Origin: Brasenia schreberi
Taxonomy: Eukaryota > Streptophyta > Magnoliopsida > Nymphaeales > Cabombaceae
Reading direction: 5' to 3'
Length of the DNA stretch: 64,000 bases
Assembly (NCBI GenBank): GCA_036023115.1
Contig: JAYKKT010000041.1
Coordinates: 5,047,501-5,111,500 of the forward strand
Part shown: positions 38,299 through 49,871 of the stretch, in pieces
Position numbering within the stretch: position 1 is the first letter of the stretch
Layout: the number at the start of each line of letters is the position of its first letter
Translations under genes and position numbers: made by a program
Notes under the pieces: model-generated
Told to the model about the DNA's origin: nothing
What the model saw: the letters and a program-made list of their open reading frames with translations, nothing else
Databases searched by the model: none

Positions 38299-38825
38299 TG
38301 ACGGCCCGAGTTGAGAGTTTCATCTCAGATTGGACGAATTCAGTGACAGATTTGACGATGAAATCGATGGTAGGAGAGGATTTGCCTTCACCATCTTCCG
38401 GCAGTGCCGTTTCCGTCACTGTGGTCGCCGTCCAATTGGAGAAATTGAGCGTCCGGGCCTCTGCTTCTCTTGATATTGCCGACGATGCCAACGACGTTAC
38501 CCATGATGGAAAGCTTGCAGACGATGATGGCGGTGCTGGTGAGGATGACGACGACGGCGACGACGGTACCGAAGAGGAGTGTGAAGATGATGATGGTAGT
38601 GAGAAGAAGGAGAAGAAAGAGGGAGATGTAATCAACGGTATGAAGAAAAAGAAAAAGAAGGAGATGCAGAAAGGGGTTGCTAATGAAGACGAAGGGTCAA
38701 TCTCTCTCTATCCACAGAGGCCCGATGAACCAGATTGCGCGTACTATATGAAAAAGGGGGCTTGTAAGTACGGCATGAATTGTCGATACAATCACCCTTT
38801 CGCCAGAGGGTGCAACGATCATCAG
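38298..38825 (+). CDS. CCCH zinc-finger protein, exon 1 (finger 1)
   Basis: First coding exon (176 codons) of a plant CCCH zinc-finger protein of the nucleic-acid-binding ZFN / C3H43-C3H67-like type. The first in-frame ATG is 38298; the frame is open upstream to a TAA at 38259, with only a GTG before the ATG. Residues about 75-105 are strongly acidic (runs of Asp and Glu), about 105-130 are Lys-rich and may serve nuclear localisation, and finger 1 ([21 protein letters not shown]-x8-C-x5-C-x3-H) lies at about residues 148-167. It ends in phase 0 at CAG|GTGCCG, a weak but usable donor; reading on meets a stop 12 codons later. The family binds RNA or DNA; the specific target is unknown. Confidence 0.85.
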
Positions 38826-39047
38826 GTGCCGATTGTTGTTGTTTGTTGATTTTGTTATTGACTTGTTTCTGTTGTTGGAAAGACGAGTTTGCAGTAGGTT
38901 CTCTGGTGCTTTCAAGTTGAGGACTGAAATTTGGAGATCATGTGAATATGCGTCTCCGGTCACTTGTTAGGTCGGATACGTGGTGGTTGGTTGGTCATTT
39001 TTTTTTATCTCTGATCAATCGTGGTCTTAACTTTTTCTCTGTTTTAA

Positions 39048-39088
<41 letters not shown>

Positions 39089-39351
39089 ACCAAAAGTAAA
39101 AGGCTGGGCTTGCCTTATTCGTATCGTTTGGCCTTCAGATGCTCATGATGAAACCGCAGTAGGTAAGAGAAGGAGAAGTCGGATGATGGGGGAGGGGTGG
39201 TCTCTTTTAGTTCTTCCTTTTTGTTACTATTTTGTTGAATGGTGATATAGATCTGATTGCGCATTCAAGTCAGTATGTGTTTCATCTTCATCTTGATCCG
39301 CGGTAATATCTCCGGAGGGTTAATCTGAGGTTGATATTTTATTTTTTAAAG

Positions 39352-39405
39352 GTTCCCAAGGGAAAAGAAGCACTCCCGGAAAGGGTTGGTCAGCCAGAAT
39401 GCAAG
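39352..39405 (+). CDS. CCCH zinc-finger protein, exon 2 (18 codons)
   Basis: Follows a pyrimidine-rich acceptor (TTTTTTAAAG) and ends with a strong donor AAG|GTAAGA. It encodes VPKGKEALPERVGQPECK in phase 0. The ERVGQPEC phrase is the standard lead-in to a finger in this family, so the final Cys is ligand 1 of finger 2, whose remaining ligands lie about 18.3 kb downstream in exon 3. Intron 1 (38826-39351, 526 bp) carries a (CT)n(CA)n microsatellite at about 39049-39091. The match of phase, motif and splice sites makes this short exon convincing. Confidence 0.82.
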
Positions 39406-40392
39406 GTAAGATGTATAAATTATTCTAGTTTTGAATATGGTGGAATAGGTTGGGATGAGTTACGATAGGAATTTGTTTACCGATCATTTAAGAAAGAAAG
39501 AATGGTTTGAGATTTCTCACAAGACTCTGAAGTCTGAAGTCTGAGAATTATGTCAAAATGTTATTCTCTGGTCTTGTGTTTCATCTCCATTATTGTGAGC
39601 TATCTGCTTTCAAGGGACTCTATTTCTCCTTGCTAGTTAGGTCATTCTAATGTTGCTTCAGAGATTATTATGTTTTCTGTTTACTCATGATGTTATTATC
39701 TTGTTTTCCGTTTTTACATTCAAAAGTGGCGTTTTACTGTTGCTTTCCATTTTATTGAAAGGAATGAAGTGAAAGAGGCTTTCAGATTATCAAATGTAGC
39801 TACCCTTTGACCTAACAATTCCTATAGAAGTACGGAAACAGCATGAGAAATGCTTAGGTGGCTTAAAAGATTTTCAATGTCCCATGACCAAGAAAGTGAC
39901 AAAAGAGTAAAGTTATGAGTCACATTATGAGATGGACAAGATTTACTAAAAGAAGTTTGAGATGACAATTTTGTAATACAACTAAATGTTCTAATATATC
40001 ATGTGTATAGCATGATAGCTACCAATGCAAATTGTATCGACGAGGAATTATGATTGGCATGAACGAGTATCCTAACCTTTATCATATCTGAGACAATATG
40101 CTGTCATAGATACACACAGTAAGGACTCGCTGGACCCAAGTTAAATTTTAGTTTTTCTAGGGCTGCCATTTTCTTCTTCCTTCACACTCTTAAGTTCTTA
40201 ACCATGTGGAGGGAGAGTCTGTGCTAGTTTCAGTGTAGATGCAAATTTTGAGTGTCTGATTGGTGTTTTTACTAAAGGCAAGCAGCCTTTTATTCGTTTG
40301 GTTGTTGTTTTGAAATGTAAATCATCACTTGGGAATTCTTTGCACTTATTTGAGTCATATTTATTTTTCTCGCTTTTCAATGACTTCCATTA

Positions 40393-41772
40393 TATGACCT
40401 TATACCCATATGGAAAAACCAAAAGATGCTCGAAGAATGGAGAGCAACTACACTTATACCCATATATAAGAACAAGAGAGACATTCAAAACTGTGTGAAT
40501 TATCGAGGTATCAAGTTAATGAGCCATACTATGAAATTGTGGGAAAGAATTATCGAACGTAGGTTAAGACAAGTTTCAAGTACAACAGAGAACCAATTTG
40601 GATTCATGCCAGGCATATCTACTGTTGAAGCGATTCACCTTTTGAGACGTCTTATGGAACATTATAGAGAAAAAAGAAAGACCTTCACGTGATATTTATT
40701 AATCTAGAAAAAACTTATGATAGGGTATCGAGAGAGGTTCTTTGAAGAATTTTGAAAAAAACCGGTATCCCATTGACATACATTAACTTTATAAGAGACA
40801 TGTACGATGGTGCAAAAACATGTGTGAGAACTCATGAAGGAAAGACAGACTTCTTTGAAGTTAATATTGGGTTACATCAAGGATCAACTTTAAGTCTATA
40901 CTTATTTATAATGGTGATTGATGAGTTAACAACACATATTCAAGATGAAGTACCTTGGTGTATGTTATTTGTAGATGACATTGTGTTAGTGGAGGAGTCT
41001 AAGGAAGAAGTTAATAGAAAATTGGAACTATAGAGAAAAACATTAGAAAGCAAAGGCCTCAGACTTAGTAGAACAAAGACAAAATATATGGAATGTAAGT
41101 TTGATCATTTGGTTACCTCAGAGGATATAGAAATTAAAATTGGCACACATTGCATCCCCCAAAAGGAAAGTTTTAAATACCTAGGGTCAATTTTTTAGAG
41201 TAATGGAAGAATTGATGGAGATGTTACGCATAGAATTAATGCTGGTTGGTTAAAATGGAGAGGAGCATCAGGTATTCTTTGTGATAAGAAGACACCATTA
41301 AAGTTAAAAGGTAAATATTATAGAGCATCAATTAGGCCTGCCATGTTTTATGGTTCTGAGTGTTGGGCATTTAATCATCAACATGTACAAAAGATGTCTG
41401 TGATAGAAATGAAGATGCTGAGATGGATGAGTGGTCATACAAGAAAAAACCATATACATAATGAGGTTATTAGAAACAAATTAGGAGTGACACCAATAGA
41501 GGATAAAATGAGAGAATATTGTTTAAGATGGTTTGGACATATCAAAAGAAGATCAAAAGAAGAACCTGTAAGAAGGTATGAAAAACTAAAATTGTTAGGT
41601 ATTAAAAGAGGTAGAGGACGACCACAAAAGTGTTGGAAAGAAACAATAAAGAATGATCTAGCTTATTGTGAGTTAACTGCTAACATGGCACACGATAGGG
41701 ATCTGTGGAAACAAAGAATCCATGTAGCCGACCCCGTCTAGTATGGGAAAGGCTTAGTAGTAGTTGTTGTTG
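40393..41772 (+). mobile_element. RTE-clade LINE copy E, 5'-truncated, with 17-bp TSD
   Basis: Flanked by perfect direct repeats TTCAATGACTTCCATTA at 40376-40392 and 41773-41789. It begins inside the reverse transcriptase (at the [10 protein letters not shown] equivalent, about 40412) and runs to the C-terminus and a short (TTG)n tail. It retains ENQFGFMPG and GLHQGS, but the FADD box reads FVDD. Stops after about codon 88 of the first frame, at 40744-40746 and at 41031-41033, make it non-coding. The truncation is typical of incomplete target-primed reverse transcription. It sits in the sense orientation in intron 2. Confidence 0.95.
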
Positions 41773-42307
41773 TTCAATGACTTCCATTACAATCAATCAT
41801 ATTCTGAAGTACTGCATAATATGTTGTTAATGCACTATGGGCCCTTAGCCAAACCCAAGTTTTGAATTGGACTATTTTAGCATAATTTCCATGCAACGAT
41901 ATTATGTATCACATGAGCCACATATGCAGCCGCATAGTCTTTATGTGTTGCTCGCCTATCTAGTGTGTGTAGTCAATTATGTGATCATAAGGGGGCTGAT
42001 GGTTTTACCCTTTATTCAAAATGCTTGGTGAATTAAATTGTGCATCCCATGATGTAGCTTGCATGAACCACAGTTAATCTTAAAAATATTATGGTTCTTT
42101 TGTCATGTTAGTGTGAGGTGATATACAAAAAGGTAGTAGTGGTATCTATGTTTTAGATTAAATGTTATAATAAAATAGTCGCATCCATACCATAGCTAGC
42201 ATATTTTGTCAATGAAGTATCATTTTTTTAACTTATCACGCATCATCTATGGATGTTTTCTATGGTCGATTATTAGACAATGTATATTCCTAGCTTTTGA
42301 TATTTTT

Positions 42308-42680
42308 TGTTGATCTTTGTTAAATGTAATAGGAGCACGGGCCATTAGGGCCCATGCCTTTGCTATGGGTGGCACGGGCCACTAGGGCCCACAACCATAA
42401 CCATTGGATTCCAACCGCTATGCTGGACAAGTCTGGCCAGCACTTGCAGCTCCTCTTTCTCTCCATTTTATCACTTGTAAAACCTCTATAAATATGACCA
42501 TTCTCTTCAATAAAGATTATGATGTCTAGCACAACTTTTGTTTGTGGTTTGACTATCTTGTTCTTCACTCTTGTTGTGTTCTTGGCATGTGACATCCATA
42601 TTCGGATGCTTTGATATCTTAGCGATTTGATGAATTGCAACTTAGGCGATTCAAACTTTGATTATCAATAATTATTTACA
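42308..42680 (+). repeat. Copia I 5' LTR, about 373 bp
   Basis: It starts TGTTGATC and ends TTTACA, with a TATA-like CTCTATAAATA at about 42484-42494. It is followed at 42681 by TTGTATCAAAGCC, resembling the initiator-tRNA-Met primer-binding site TGGTATCAGAGC. No matching 3' LTR was found, so the boundaries rest on TG..CA ends and PBS position alone. Confidence 0.65.
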
Positions 42681-44463
42681 TTGTATCAAAGCCTTGTTTT
42701 GAAGAATTCGAGCACATCGAGAAGCATGTCAAAATTGTAATTTTCGTGAAATCATTTCAAACTTGAGGTAACTCTAAAACTTTTATTTTTGCATAAAATG
42801 GAAAGTAAAAATGAATCTTTTAGATGCATTCTTGACCTGAAATGCTATCAAAGTTTGGCAATGACCATGAAAAAGTATTTTTTGTCTAAAGACTTTTGGG
42901 ATTATTTTGATGGTACAATCCAAGAACTAATTTTAGATATTGAAGGCTTGGATGAGGATGATGTTAAGACAAATGAAAAATATAAGCAACATCGAAAAAC
43001 TTGGGAAAAGATGAATGCTAAAATAACTTGGATTATTTGTCAAAATATAGATGAAAAACTTAGAAATAAAATTAGTGTTTTTGAAAGTGCTTTTGAAACT
43101 TGAGAATATTTGAAAAGGATTCACTCTCAATTTGATTTTATCTTGCAAATTGATTTAATGGAAATGATGATAATGCTTAAGCAAGGGAATTTAAGCATTA
43201 GAGACTATCACAATAAGTTTTCTGAATTATGCACTCAACTTAAAAGTTTTGATAAATTCGGAAAACTTTAAAAAATAGATGAATTTCAAGAGTTTTTGGA
43301 TAATCAATATTTTTTTTATGCGCTGTTTAAGAGATGATTTTGAAAACATTAGATCAAACTTAATACATAGAAAACCTAGACCAAAAGGAGATTCGTTTTT
43401 GGTCGATCTTGTTATGGAGGAAACAATATTAAAAGGCATCAATGTTGGAAAAGAAGTTATTTTTTGCAGCCTCCAAACTGGGAGCTAATATGAAGGTGTA
43501 CAAGCTCCCGCATGTGAAAAACTTCAAAAGACCAAGAGAAGGAATAAACAAGAAACCCACAGGACCATGGCCAAACAAGGACATCATATATTACTATTGC
43601 AAGGAAAATGGGTATATCAAAACCACTTATACTCTTTTTCGAAAGAAATTTGGAAATGTGGGAGCCGTGGAAGATAAAGGAGGAGCCTTGTCTACCAACA
43701 TCAAAACATATATAGAGCAAATGTTTAAAGAAAAGACAAACATTTCTGAAAACACTCTCTCCACTTCTCAAAGGTATATCTTGGTTTTTAGATTCGGGCG
43801 CTTCTTTTCATATGACTCATTATCATATATCCTTGAATAACCCCCATGATATCTTTGGAAAGCATGTGAATTCAAAAAGTAGGAAATTTTGAAAAGAATA
43901 ATTTTAAAATTCAAAATGTTAGTTTTATACCTAAACTCAATTTAAACATACTTTTGGTTGCTCAAATTTGTGATAATGATTGTATAATCACTTTATCATC
44001 TAAGCATTGTGTAGTGCATAATCACCTATCGAAGAAGGTGATTGGTCAAGGCTATAGAAAAAGTGGACTATACAAAATGGATTGTTTAGTTATGCCAAAT
44101 TTTGAAACTTGTAATGTAGCTCAAGATGCTATCCTTTGGCATAAACGACTTGGACATTTGGGTATGCATAAACTATATAATTTTTTTTTGTTGAAAAAAG
44201 TTGGAGAACAAAAGTTTGAATGTAAAGAATGTGTTCTTGGAAAAATGAATCATTTTCTTTTGGAGAAAAAAATTATGTACCAAGCAAAGCTTTTGAATTA
44301 ATATATTATGATGTTTGGGGTCTTTCTCTATTGTCTCCAAGGGAGGAGTTCAATATTACGTGATATTTATGGATGACTTTACTCGCTTTACTTAGATATA
44401 TCTTTTAAAGCACAAATCGGAAGTATTTGAAAAGTTTGCAACCTTTTACAACATGGTTAAAAA

Positions 44464-45354
44464 CTATGTCACACGGGTGCGGGTGCGGGTGAGGACACGG
44501 GTGCAGGTGCGGGATACGGCAAATTTCAAAAATTTTGGGTGCGACGACACGGCTTGGGTATATAATATTATTATATATAATATTTAAGCTATAACAAGTG
44601 AGACATCAATTAACATAAGTATATGACAATAGCAAGTACACAACTTTATATTAAACCAAAACACATAAATGGTAAACAACATCTAATTTTATCATAATAC
44701 ACAAATCAATCTTCACTATCCGGACCCATTTATCCAAAAAGACCTGAACTTCAAAATCGATACCAGATTTTGAAGCGTGGAATGTTCACACAAAAGAAAG
44801 TGAAGAAGGTCCGCTTTGAGATATTTTTCTATGTTCATTGACGGTGACATTACTAACAATCAATATAGTTCTATATGTTTCTATAATGTGCATATGTTTT
44901 CCTTTAGCTAAGTCATTTTGTTGAGGGTTTTAGTGCAAGATTTTTTATTCAAAATTTCATTAGTTTAAATAAACTTTTGAAACTCATTTGACACATATTC
45001 TCCTCCTCAATCAGATCTTAAAATCTTAATAGTAGAGTCAAATTGATTTTTAACCTAAGTCACACAGACACTTCTAAGGGGTGGAGTGTCGACCTCGACA
45101 CGGGTGCAACGCCGACACCGTGTTGGTGTGGCATGGCAAAAAAAAATACAGAAAAAAAATTTGTAACTCACAGTTCTACCGTCTATGGTGTATTTATCCT
45201 GCAGAACCCGATCAAAGAGGGAGTAATCTATGAAGACGATGAAACCGAAGACTCTTAGTCGACTCGTGACCTTATCTCCCAAGATGACCACCTCAGTTGC
45301 CTCACCATAGTTTCCAAAATGCTCCTTCAGCTTGTCTTCCATCATCTCCAATAG
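44464..45354. mobile_element. hAT-like insertion in Copia I, rearranged by inversion
   Basis: The left part (44464 to about 44825) starts CTATGTCACACGGGTGCGGG. The right part (about 45354 down to 45056, reverse-complemented) ends with the inverted match TAAGTCACACAGAC. The Copia site GGTTAAAAA occurs directly at 44455-44463 and as its reverse complement at 45047-45055, next to each half, as expected for an 8-9 bp duplication one copy of which has been flipped. Between the halves (about 44830-45046) lies Copia integrase in reverse orientation (GGEYVSNEF read on -). One inversion with breakpoints inside the element and just before the Copia GCAGAAGCTACTC phrase explains the order. No transposase was seen. 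hAT versus Mutator origin is not settled. Confidence 0.7.
45160..45352 (-). pseudogene. Captured RRM (RNA-binding protein) gene fragment
   Basis: On the - strand one open frame reads EDKLKEHFGNYGEATEVVIL, then an RNP1-like RVFGFIVF, then DRVLQDKYTIDGRTV. This is the second half of an RRM closely resembling plant hnRNP-like / RBP1-type proteins (usual RNP1 form RGFGFVVF). The RNP2 strand is missing, cut at the inversion breakpoint near 45354. Frame integrity over about 60 codons with conserved spacing supports a once-functional exon carried by the hAT-like element. The Gly-to-Val change in RNP1 and the lack of a start or promoter argue against function. Confidence 0.72.
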
Positions 45355-45636
45355 GCAGAAGCTACTCTTACTGCTCTATATCTTATTAATAGAATGCCTT
45401 TAACCAAACTTGAAAATATTTCTCCTTTTGAAAAACTATATATTCTTTCTCCTTATTATGAAAGACTTAGAGTATTTGGGTACAAATGCTTTGTTTATAC
45501 GGACAAAAATGATAAATTGTCTCCTAGGGCCATTGAATGTGTATTTCTTGGTTATGTAATATACAAAATAGGTTAAATGTTTTGATCCTATTAATGATAA
45601 ATTGTATGATTCTAAGGATCTGAAATTCTTTGAGTC

Positions 45637-45651
45637 TTACTATAAGACTAA
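45637..45651. repeat. Left target-site duplication of the intact LINE
   Basis: TTACTATAAGACTAA occurs here and again at 48939-48953, exactly flanking the LINE. Removing one copy plus the LINE restores the Copia I reading frame across the site. The last base overlaps the first A of the CAA-rich tail, so the length is 14 or 15 bp. Confidence 0.93.
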
Positions 45652-48600
45652 CAACAACAACAACAACAACAACAACAACTAAGCCTTTTCCCATACTAGA
45701 CGGGGTCGGCTACATGGATTCTTTGTTTCCACAGATCTCTATCGTGTGCCATGTTAGCAGTTAACTCCCAATAAGCTAGATCATTCTTTATTGTTTCTTT
45801 CCAACACTTTTGTGGTCGTCCTCTACCTCTTTTAATACTTTCCAAATTTAGTTTTTCTAACCTTCTTACAGGTTCTTCTTTTGATCTTCTTTCTATATGT
45901 CCAAACCATCTTAAACGATGTTCTCTCATTTTATCCTCTATTGGTGTCACTCCTAATTTGTTTCTAATAACCTCATTATGTATACGGTCTTTTCTTGTAT
46001 GACCACTCATCCATCTCAACATCTTCATTTCTGTCACAGACATCTTTTGTACATGTTGATGATTAACTGCCCAACACTCAGAACCATAAAACATGGCAGG
46101 CCTAACTGTTGCTCTATAATATTTACCTTTTAATTTTAATGGTATCTTCTTATCACAAAGAATACCTGATGCTCCTCTCCATTTTAACCAACCAGCATTA
46201 ATTCTATGTGTAACATCTCCATCAACTCTTCCATCACTTTGAAAAATTGACCCTAGGTATTTAAAACTTTCCTTTTGGGGAATGCAATGTGTGCCAATTT
46301 TAATTTCTATGTCCTCTGAAGTAGCCAAATGATCAAACTTACATTCCATATATTCTGTCTTTGTTCTACTAAGTCGGAGGCCTTTGTTTTCTAATGTTTC
46401 TCTCCATAGTTCCAATTTTCTATTAACTTTTTCCTTAGACTCCTCCACTAATACAATGTCATCTGCAAATAACATACACCAAGGTACTTCATCTTGAATA
46501 TGTTTTGTTAACTCATCCATCACCATTATAAATAAGTATGGACTTAAAGTTGATCCTTGATGTAACCCAATATTAACTTCAAAGAAGTCTGTCGTTCCTT
46601 GAGTCCTCACACATGTTTTTGCACCATCATACATGTCTCTTATAAGGTTAATATATGTCAACGGGATACCTCCTTTTTCCAAAGTTCTCCAAAGAACCTC
46701 CCTCGGTACCCTATCATAAGCTTTTTCTAGATCAATAAATATCATGTGAAGGTCTTTCTTTTTTGCTCTAAAATGTTCCTTAAGACGTCTCAAAAGGTGG
46801 ATCGCTTCAATAGTAGATCTACCTGGCATAAATCCAAATTGGTTCTCTGTTGTACTTGATACTTGTCTTAACCTACGTTCGATAATTCTTTCCCATAATT
46901 TCATAGTATGACTCATTAACTTGATACCTCGATAATTTGAACAATTTTGAATGTCTCTCTTGTTCTTATATATGGGTATAAGTGTACTTGCTCTCCATTC
47001 CTCGGGCATCTTTTGGTTTTTCCATATTTCATTAAATAGTCTTGTGAGCCAAGTGATTCCTATTTCTCCTAGTATTTTCCAAACTTCTATAGGAATATTA
47101 TCTGGTCCTACCGATTTACCACTCTTCATATGTTTAAGAGCCTCTTTGACTTCATTCTTTTGAATACGTCGGTAGAAATTGTGGTTTATATACTTTTCTG
47201 ACTTGGCTAAATCTCCTAAACTAAAACTAACATCCTTATTTTCATTAAAAAGATTATAAAAATAGTTTTTCCATCTATTTCTTATATCATCATTTGCCAC
47301 TAGAATTTTTTCATCCTCGTCTTTTATGCATCTAACATAATTAAGATCTTTAGTTTTCTTATCTCTAGCCCTAGCTATCCTAAAAATATCTCTTTCACCC
47401 TCTTTTGAGTTGAGTTTTTTATATAAGTCCTCCCAAATCTTAGCTTTTGCTTCACTAACGGCCTTTTTTGCTTCCTTCTTTGCTTTCTTATAAGCTTCTA
47501 AAGTTTCACTAGTTTTCTTAGCATAATGTAATTTGTAACATGCTTTCTTTGCCTTGATTTTATTTTGTACTACTTCACTCCACCACCAAGCTTCTTTTTG
47601 TGCCGGTACACCTCCCTTAGATACCCCTAACACATCTTTCGCCACTTTCCTAATATGTATAGCCATATTGTTCCACATATCAGAGGGTGTGCCAACATAA
47701 TTCCAAACATCTCCTTGAAGGACTTTCTGTTTAAATATATCTTCTTTCTCGCTTTTGAGGTTCCACCATTTAGTTCGAATAGCTCGATGCACTCTTTTCT
47801 TCTTTGTCCATTTTTTTATTTGTAAATCCATAACTAAAAGTCGATGTTGGGTGGTTAAGCTTTCTCCTGGAATTACCTTACAATCTTTACAACACGCTCT
47901 ATCTTTTTTTCTACAAATAAAGTAATCAATTTGTGTTTGTGATAAGCCACTCTTATAAGTAATTAAATGTTCATCTCGTTTTTTGAAGATTGTATTGACT
48001 ATAAAGAGATCAAACGACATAGCAAAATTTAAAATCTCCCTACCTTCCTCGTTTATATCCCCATAACCAAAGTTTCCATGAATCCCTTGATATCCTAATG
48101 CCTCTTTACCGACATGTCCATTTAAATCTCCTCCTAAACAAATCATCTCCCTTTGTGGAATCTTTTGAAACACCTTATCTAACTCTTCCCAAAAAACTGT
48201 CTTTATACTATCTTCTAGTCCTACTTGGGGTGTGTAAGCACAAACTATATTCAAAACCTCTACTCCTAACACTAATTTCAATGTCATGATTCGGTCACCA
48301 TATCGTTGTATGTCTACTACACTCTCCTTTAAATCTTTATTTATGATAATACCAACTCCGTTTCGGGCCTTTTCTTTACCTGAGTACCATAATTTAAAAC
48401 CTGTATCCTCTATCTCCTTTGCTTTTTCTCCAACCCATTTTGTCTCTTGTAAACATAGAATATGAATCTTTCTCCGAATCATAGTATCTACCACCTCCAT
48501 TAGCTTACCCGATAATGTTCCAATATTCCAAGAACCAATACGAATCTTATTATCTAGGACTAGCTTCCTTACCCCCCGCATCCGTCCATAATCAAAATGC

Positions 48601-48938
48601 GGAGACCCTCTCTAAAAATTTTTCACTACATTCGGGCGGCAATGTAGCGGCTAACTCTCTTTTACCCACACCCGTCCATGATGTGGGAACCCTCTCTGCA
48701 ATTGATTCACTACATTCGGGTGAAAATGTAGTGGCCCTTGCTTACTTCTTACTGCATTCGGGCTCTGCAGCACGTCGCTAGGCAGGGACGCCCCAAAGCA
48801 ATGCTCATAATTTTTGTAATCCATGTTGTAGAAATCCGACGAAGTTTTACGCTGGCTGTCGGAAGCCTAACACAACCCTCCTCCTTTATCCGGGCTTGGG
48901 ACCGGCAATGCAAGGGTGATCCCTTACATGGGCGGAGT
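45651..48938 (-). mobile_element. Full-length RTE-clade LINE copy A (-)
   Basis: A 3.29-kb non-LTR retrotransposon with a (TTG)n 3' tail (seen as CAA repeats at 45651-45679), a single long ORF and a roughly 350-bp 5' leader ending near 48938. It has a perfect 14-15 bp target-site duplication and sits in Copia I in the opposite orientation. It is the best-preserved member of a family with at least four other copies in this window (B 12166-15375, C 17331-19290, D 1720-3825, E 40393-41772). Confidence 0.96.
45696..48581 (-). CDS. LINE ORF: endonuclease-reverse transcriptase, 961 aa, intact
   Basis: One uninterrupted polyprotein of RTE type that would nick target DNA and reverse-transcribe its own RNA at the nick. 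The N-terminal APE-type endonuclease (about residues 14-252) shows the expected residues: SWN (N19), LQETKW (E46), GDLNGH (D152, N154), QTQIDY (D219) and QHRLLVMDL (H246). A Lys-rich linker follows (about 255-430). Reverse transcriptase (about 470-760) has [12 protein letters not shown] (615-626), [10 protein letters not shown] (672-681) and the catalytic FADD (705-708). The C-terminal region carries LRWMSG and [10 protein letters not shown]. Start ATG 48581 is preceded by an out-of-frame ATG. No premature stop or frameshift is visible, so it could still be coding-competent. Confidence 0.95.
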   Translation of the reverse strand: MRGVRKLVLDNKIRIGSWNIGTLSGKLMEVVDTMIRRKIHILCLQETKWVGEKAKEIEDTGFKLWYSGKEKARNGVGIIINKDLKESVVDIQRYGDRIMTLKLVLGVEVLNIVCAYTPQVGLEDSIKTVFWEELDKVFQKIPQREMICLGGDLNGHVGKEALGYQGIHGNFGYGDINEEGREILNFAMSFDLFIVNTIFKKRDEHLITYKSGLSQTQIDYFICRKKDRACCKDCKVIPGESLTTQHRLLVMDLQIKKWTKKKRVHRAIRTKWWNLKSEKEDIFKQKVLQGDVWNYVGTPSDMWNNMAIHIRKVAKDVLGVSKGGVPAQKEAWWWSEVVQNKIKAKKACYKLHYAKKTSETLEAYKKAKKEAKKAVSEAKAKIWEDLYKKLNSKEGERDIFRIARARDKKTKDLNYVRCIKDEDEKILVANDDIRNRWKNYFYNLFNENKDVSFSLGDLAKSEKYINHNFYRRIQKNEVKEALKHMKSGKSVGPDNIPIEVWKILGEIGITWLTRLFNEIWKNQKMPEEWRASTLIPIYKNKRDIQNCSNYRGIKLMSHTMKLWERIIERRLRQVSSTTENQFGFMPGRSTIEAIHLLRRLKEHFRAKKKDLHMIFIDLEKAYDRVPREVLWRTLEKGGIPLTYINLIRDMYDGAKTCVRTQGTTDFFEVNIGLHQGSTLSPYLFIMVMDELTKHIQDEVPWCMLFADDIVLVEESKEKVNRKLELWRETLENKGLRLSRTKTEYMECKFDHLATSEDIEIKIGTHCIPQKESFKYLGSIFQSDGRVDGDVTHRINAGWLKWRGASGILCDKKIPLKLKGKYYRATVRPAMFYGSECWAVNHQHVQKMSVTEMKMLRWMSGHTRKDRIHNEVIRNKLGVTPIEDKMREHRLRWFGHIERRSKEEPVRRLEKLNLESIKRGRGRPQKCWKETIKNDLAYWELTANMAHDRDLWKQRIHVADPV

Positions 48939-49871
48939 TTACTATAAGACTAAATCTTTTAAAAATTTTGAATCATCTTTATCTCAAGATTTCTGTAATC
49001 TAGAAAAGATGATGATTGTGACTCTGAAGCTCATCAAGATATTCCTCTTGAGTATGGTAATGTTCAAAATGAAATTATTGATCTCCAACCCATCATTGAA
49101 CCCTTTTCATTACATTATACTAGACGTAATAGAGAATATGATAACACGTGTTTAGAACCTAGAGTTTCAAAACCTCCTCAACGTTTTGTTTCCTATGAAT
49201 TCTTTGAACCGCAACGAAAGAATTTGATTGCAACTCTTTATCAAATAAAAGAACCTAAGTTTTATCATCAAGCTAAATGTATTCCAGAATGGGAAGATGC
49301 TATGAGTGATGAACTTAAAGCCATAGACAAAGCTCAAAAATGGATTGTTGTACCTATGCTTAAAGGTAAGAAAGTTATTGGATGTCGATGGGTCTATAAA
49401 ATTAAAACTCATAGTAATGATAATATTGAGAGATATAAGGCTAGATTGGTAGCCAATGGTTATGCCCAAGAATATGGAATTGATTATGATGAAACGTTTG
49501 CTTCTATTGCTAGAATGACTACTATTAGAATTCTCATAACTCTTAGTGCTAAAAATTGAAATATATATCAACTTGATGTTAAAAATGCTTTTTTCAATGA
49601 ACATTTAAATGAAGATTTTATATGACTTTTCCTCCCGGTTTTGATGTTTCCACTTTCCAAGGATCATGTTCTTAAATTACAAAAGGCATTATATGACTTG
49701 AAACAAGCCCCAAAGGCTTGGTTTGATCGATTTAAAAAATTCATGCATCTGCATAACTTTGTATCTTTTTGTATGAAAGACAGATACAGGTATTGTCATC
49801 TTGCTCTTATATGTGGATGATATGATATCACTGGGAGTGATGAAGCAGGGATTCAAGAGGTTAAAAATAAC

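Noticed and set aside
38183..38635. 150-codon Ser-rich open frame on - across exon 1 of the zinc-finger gene
   Set aside because: It is the antisense shadow of the GAT/GAC/GAA-rich acidic exon, where Ser/Pro runs are expected on the opposite strand. The + frame has conserved CCCH spacing.
42681..42694. Search for tRNA genes near the primer-binding-site-like sequences
   Set aside because: Only short tRNA-complementary motifs used by LTR elements were seen. No cloverleaf-capable tRNA gene was recognised.
45394..45576. Small + strand frame at 45394-45576 as an independent gene
   Set aside because: It is the integrase-to-RT linker of Copia I, interrupted by the LINE insertion.
46951..48289. Short + strand frames inside the intact LINE
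   Set aside because: They are shadows of the 961-codon - strand ORF.
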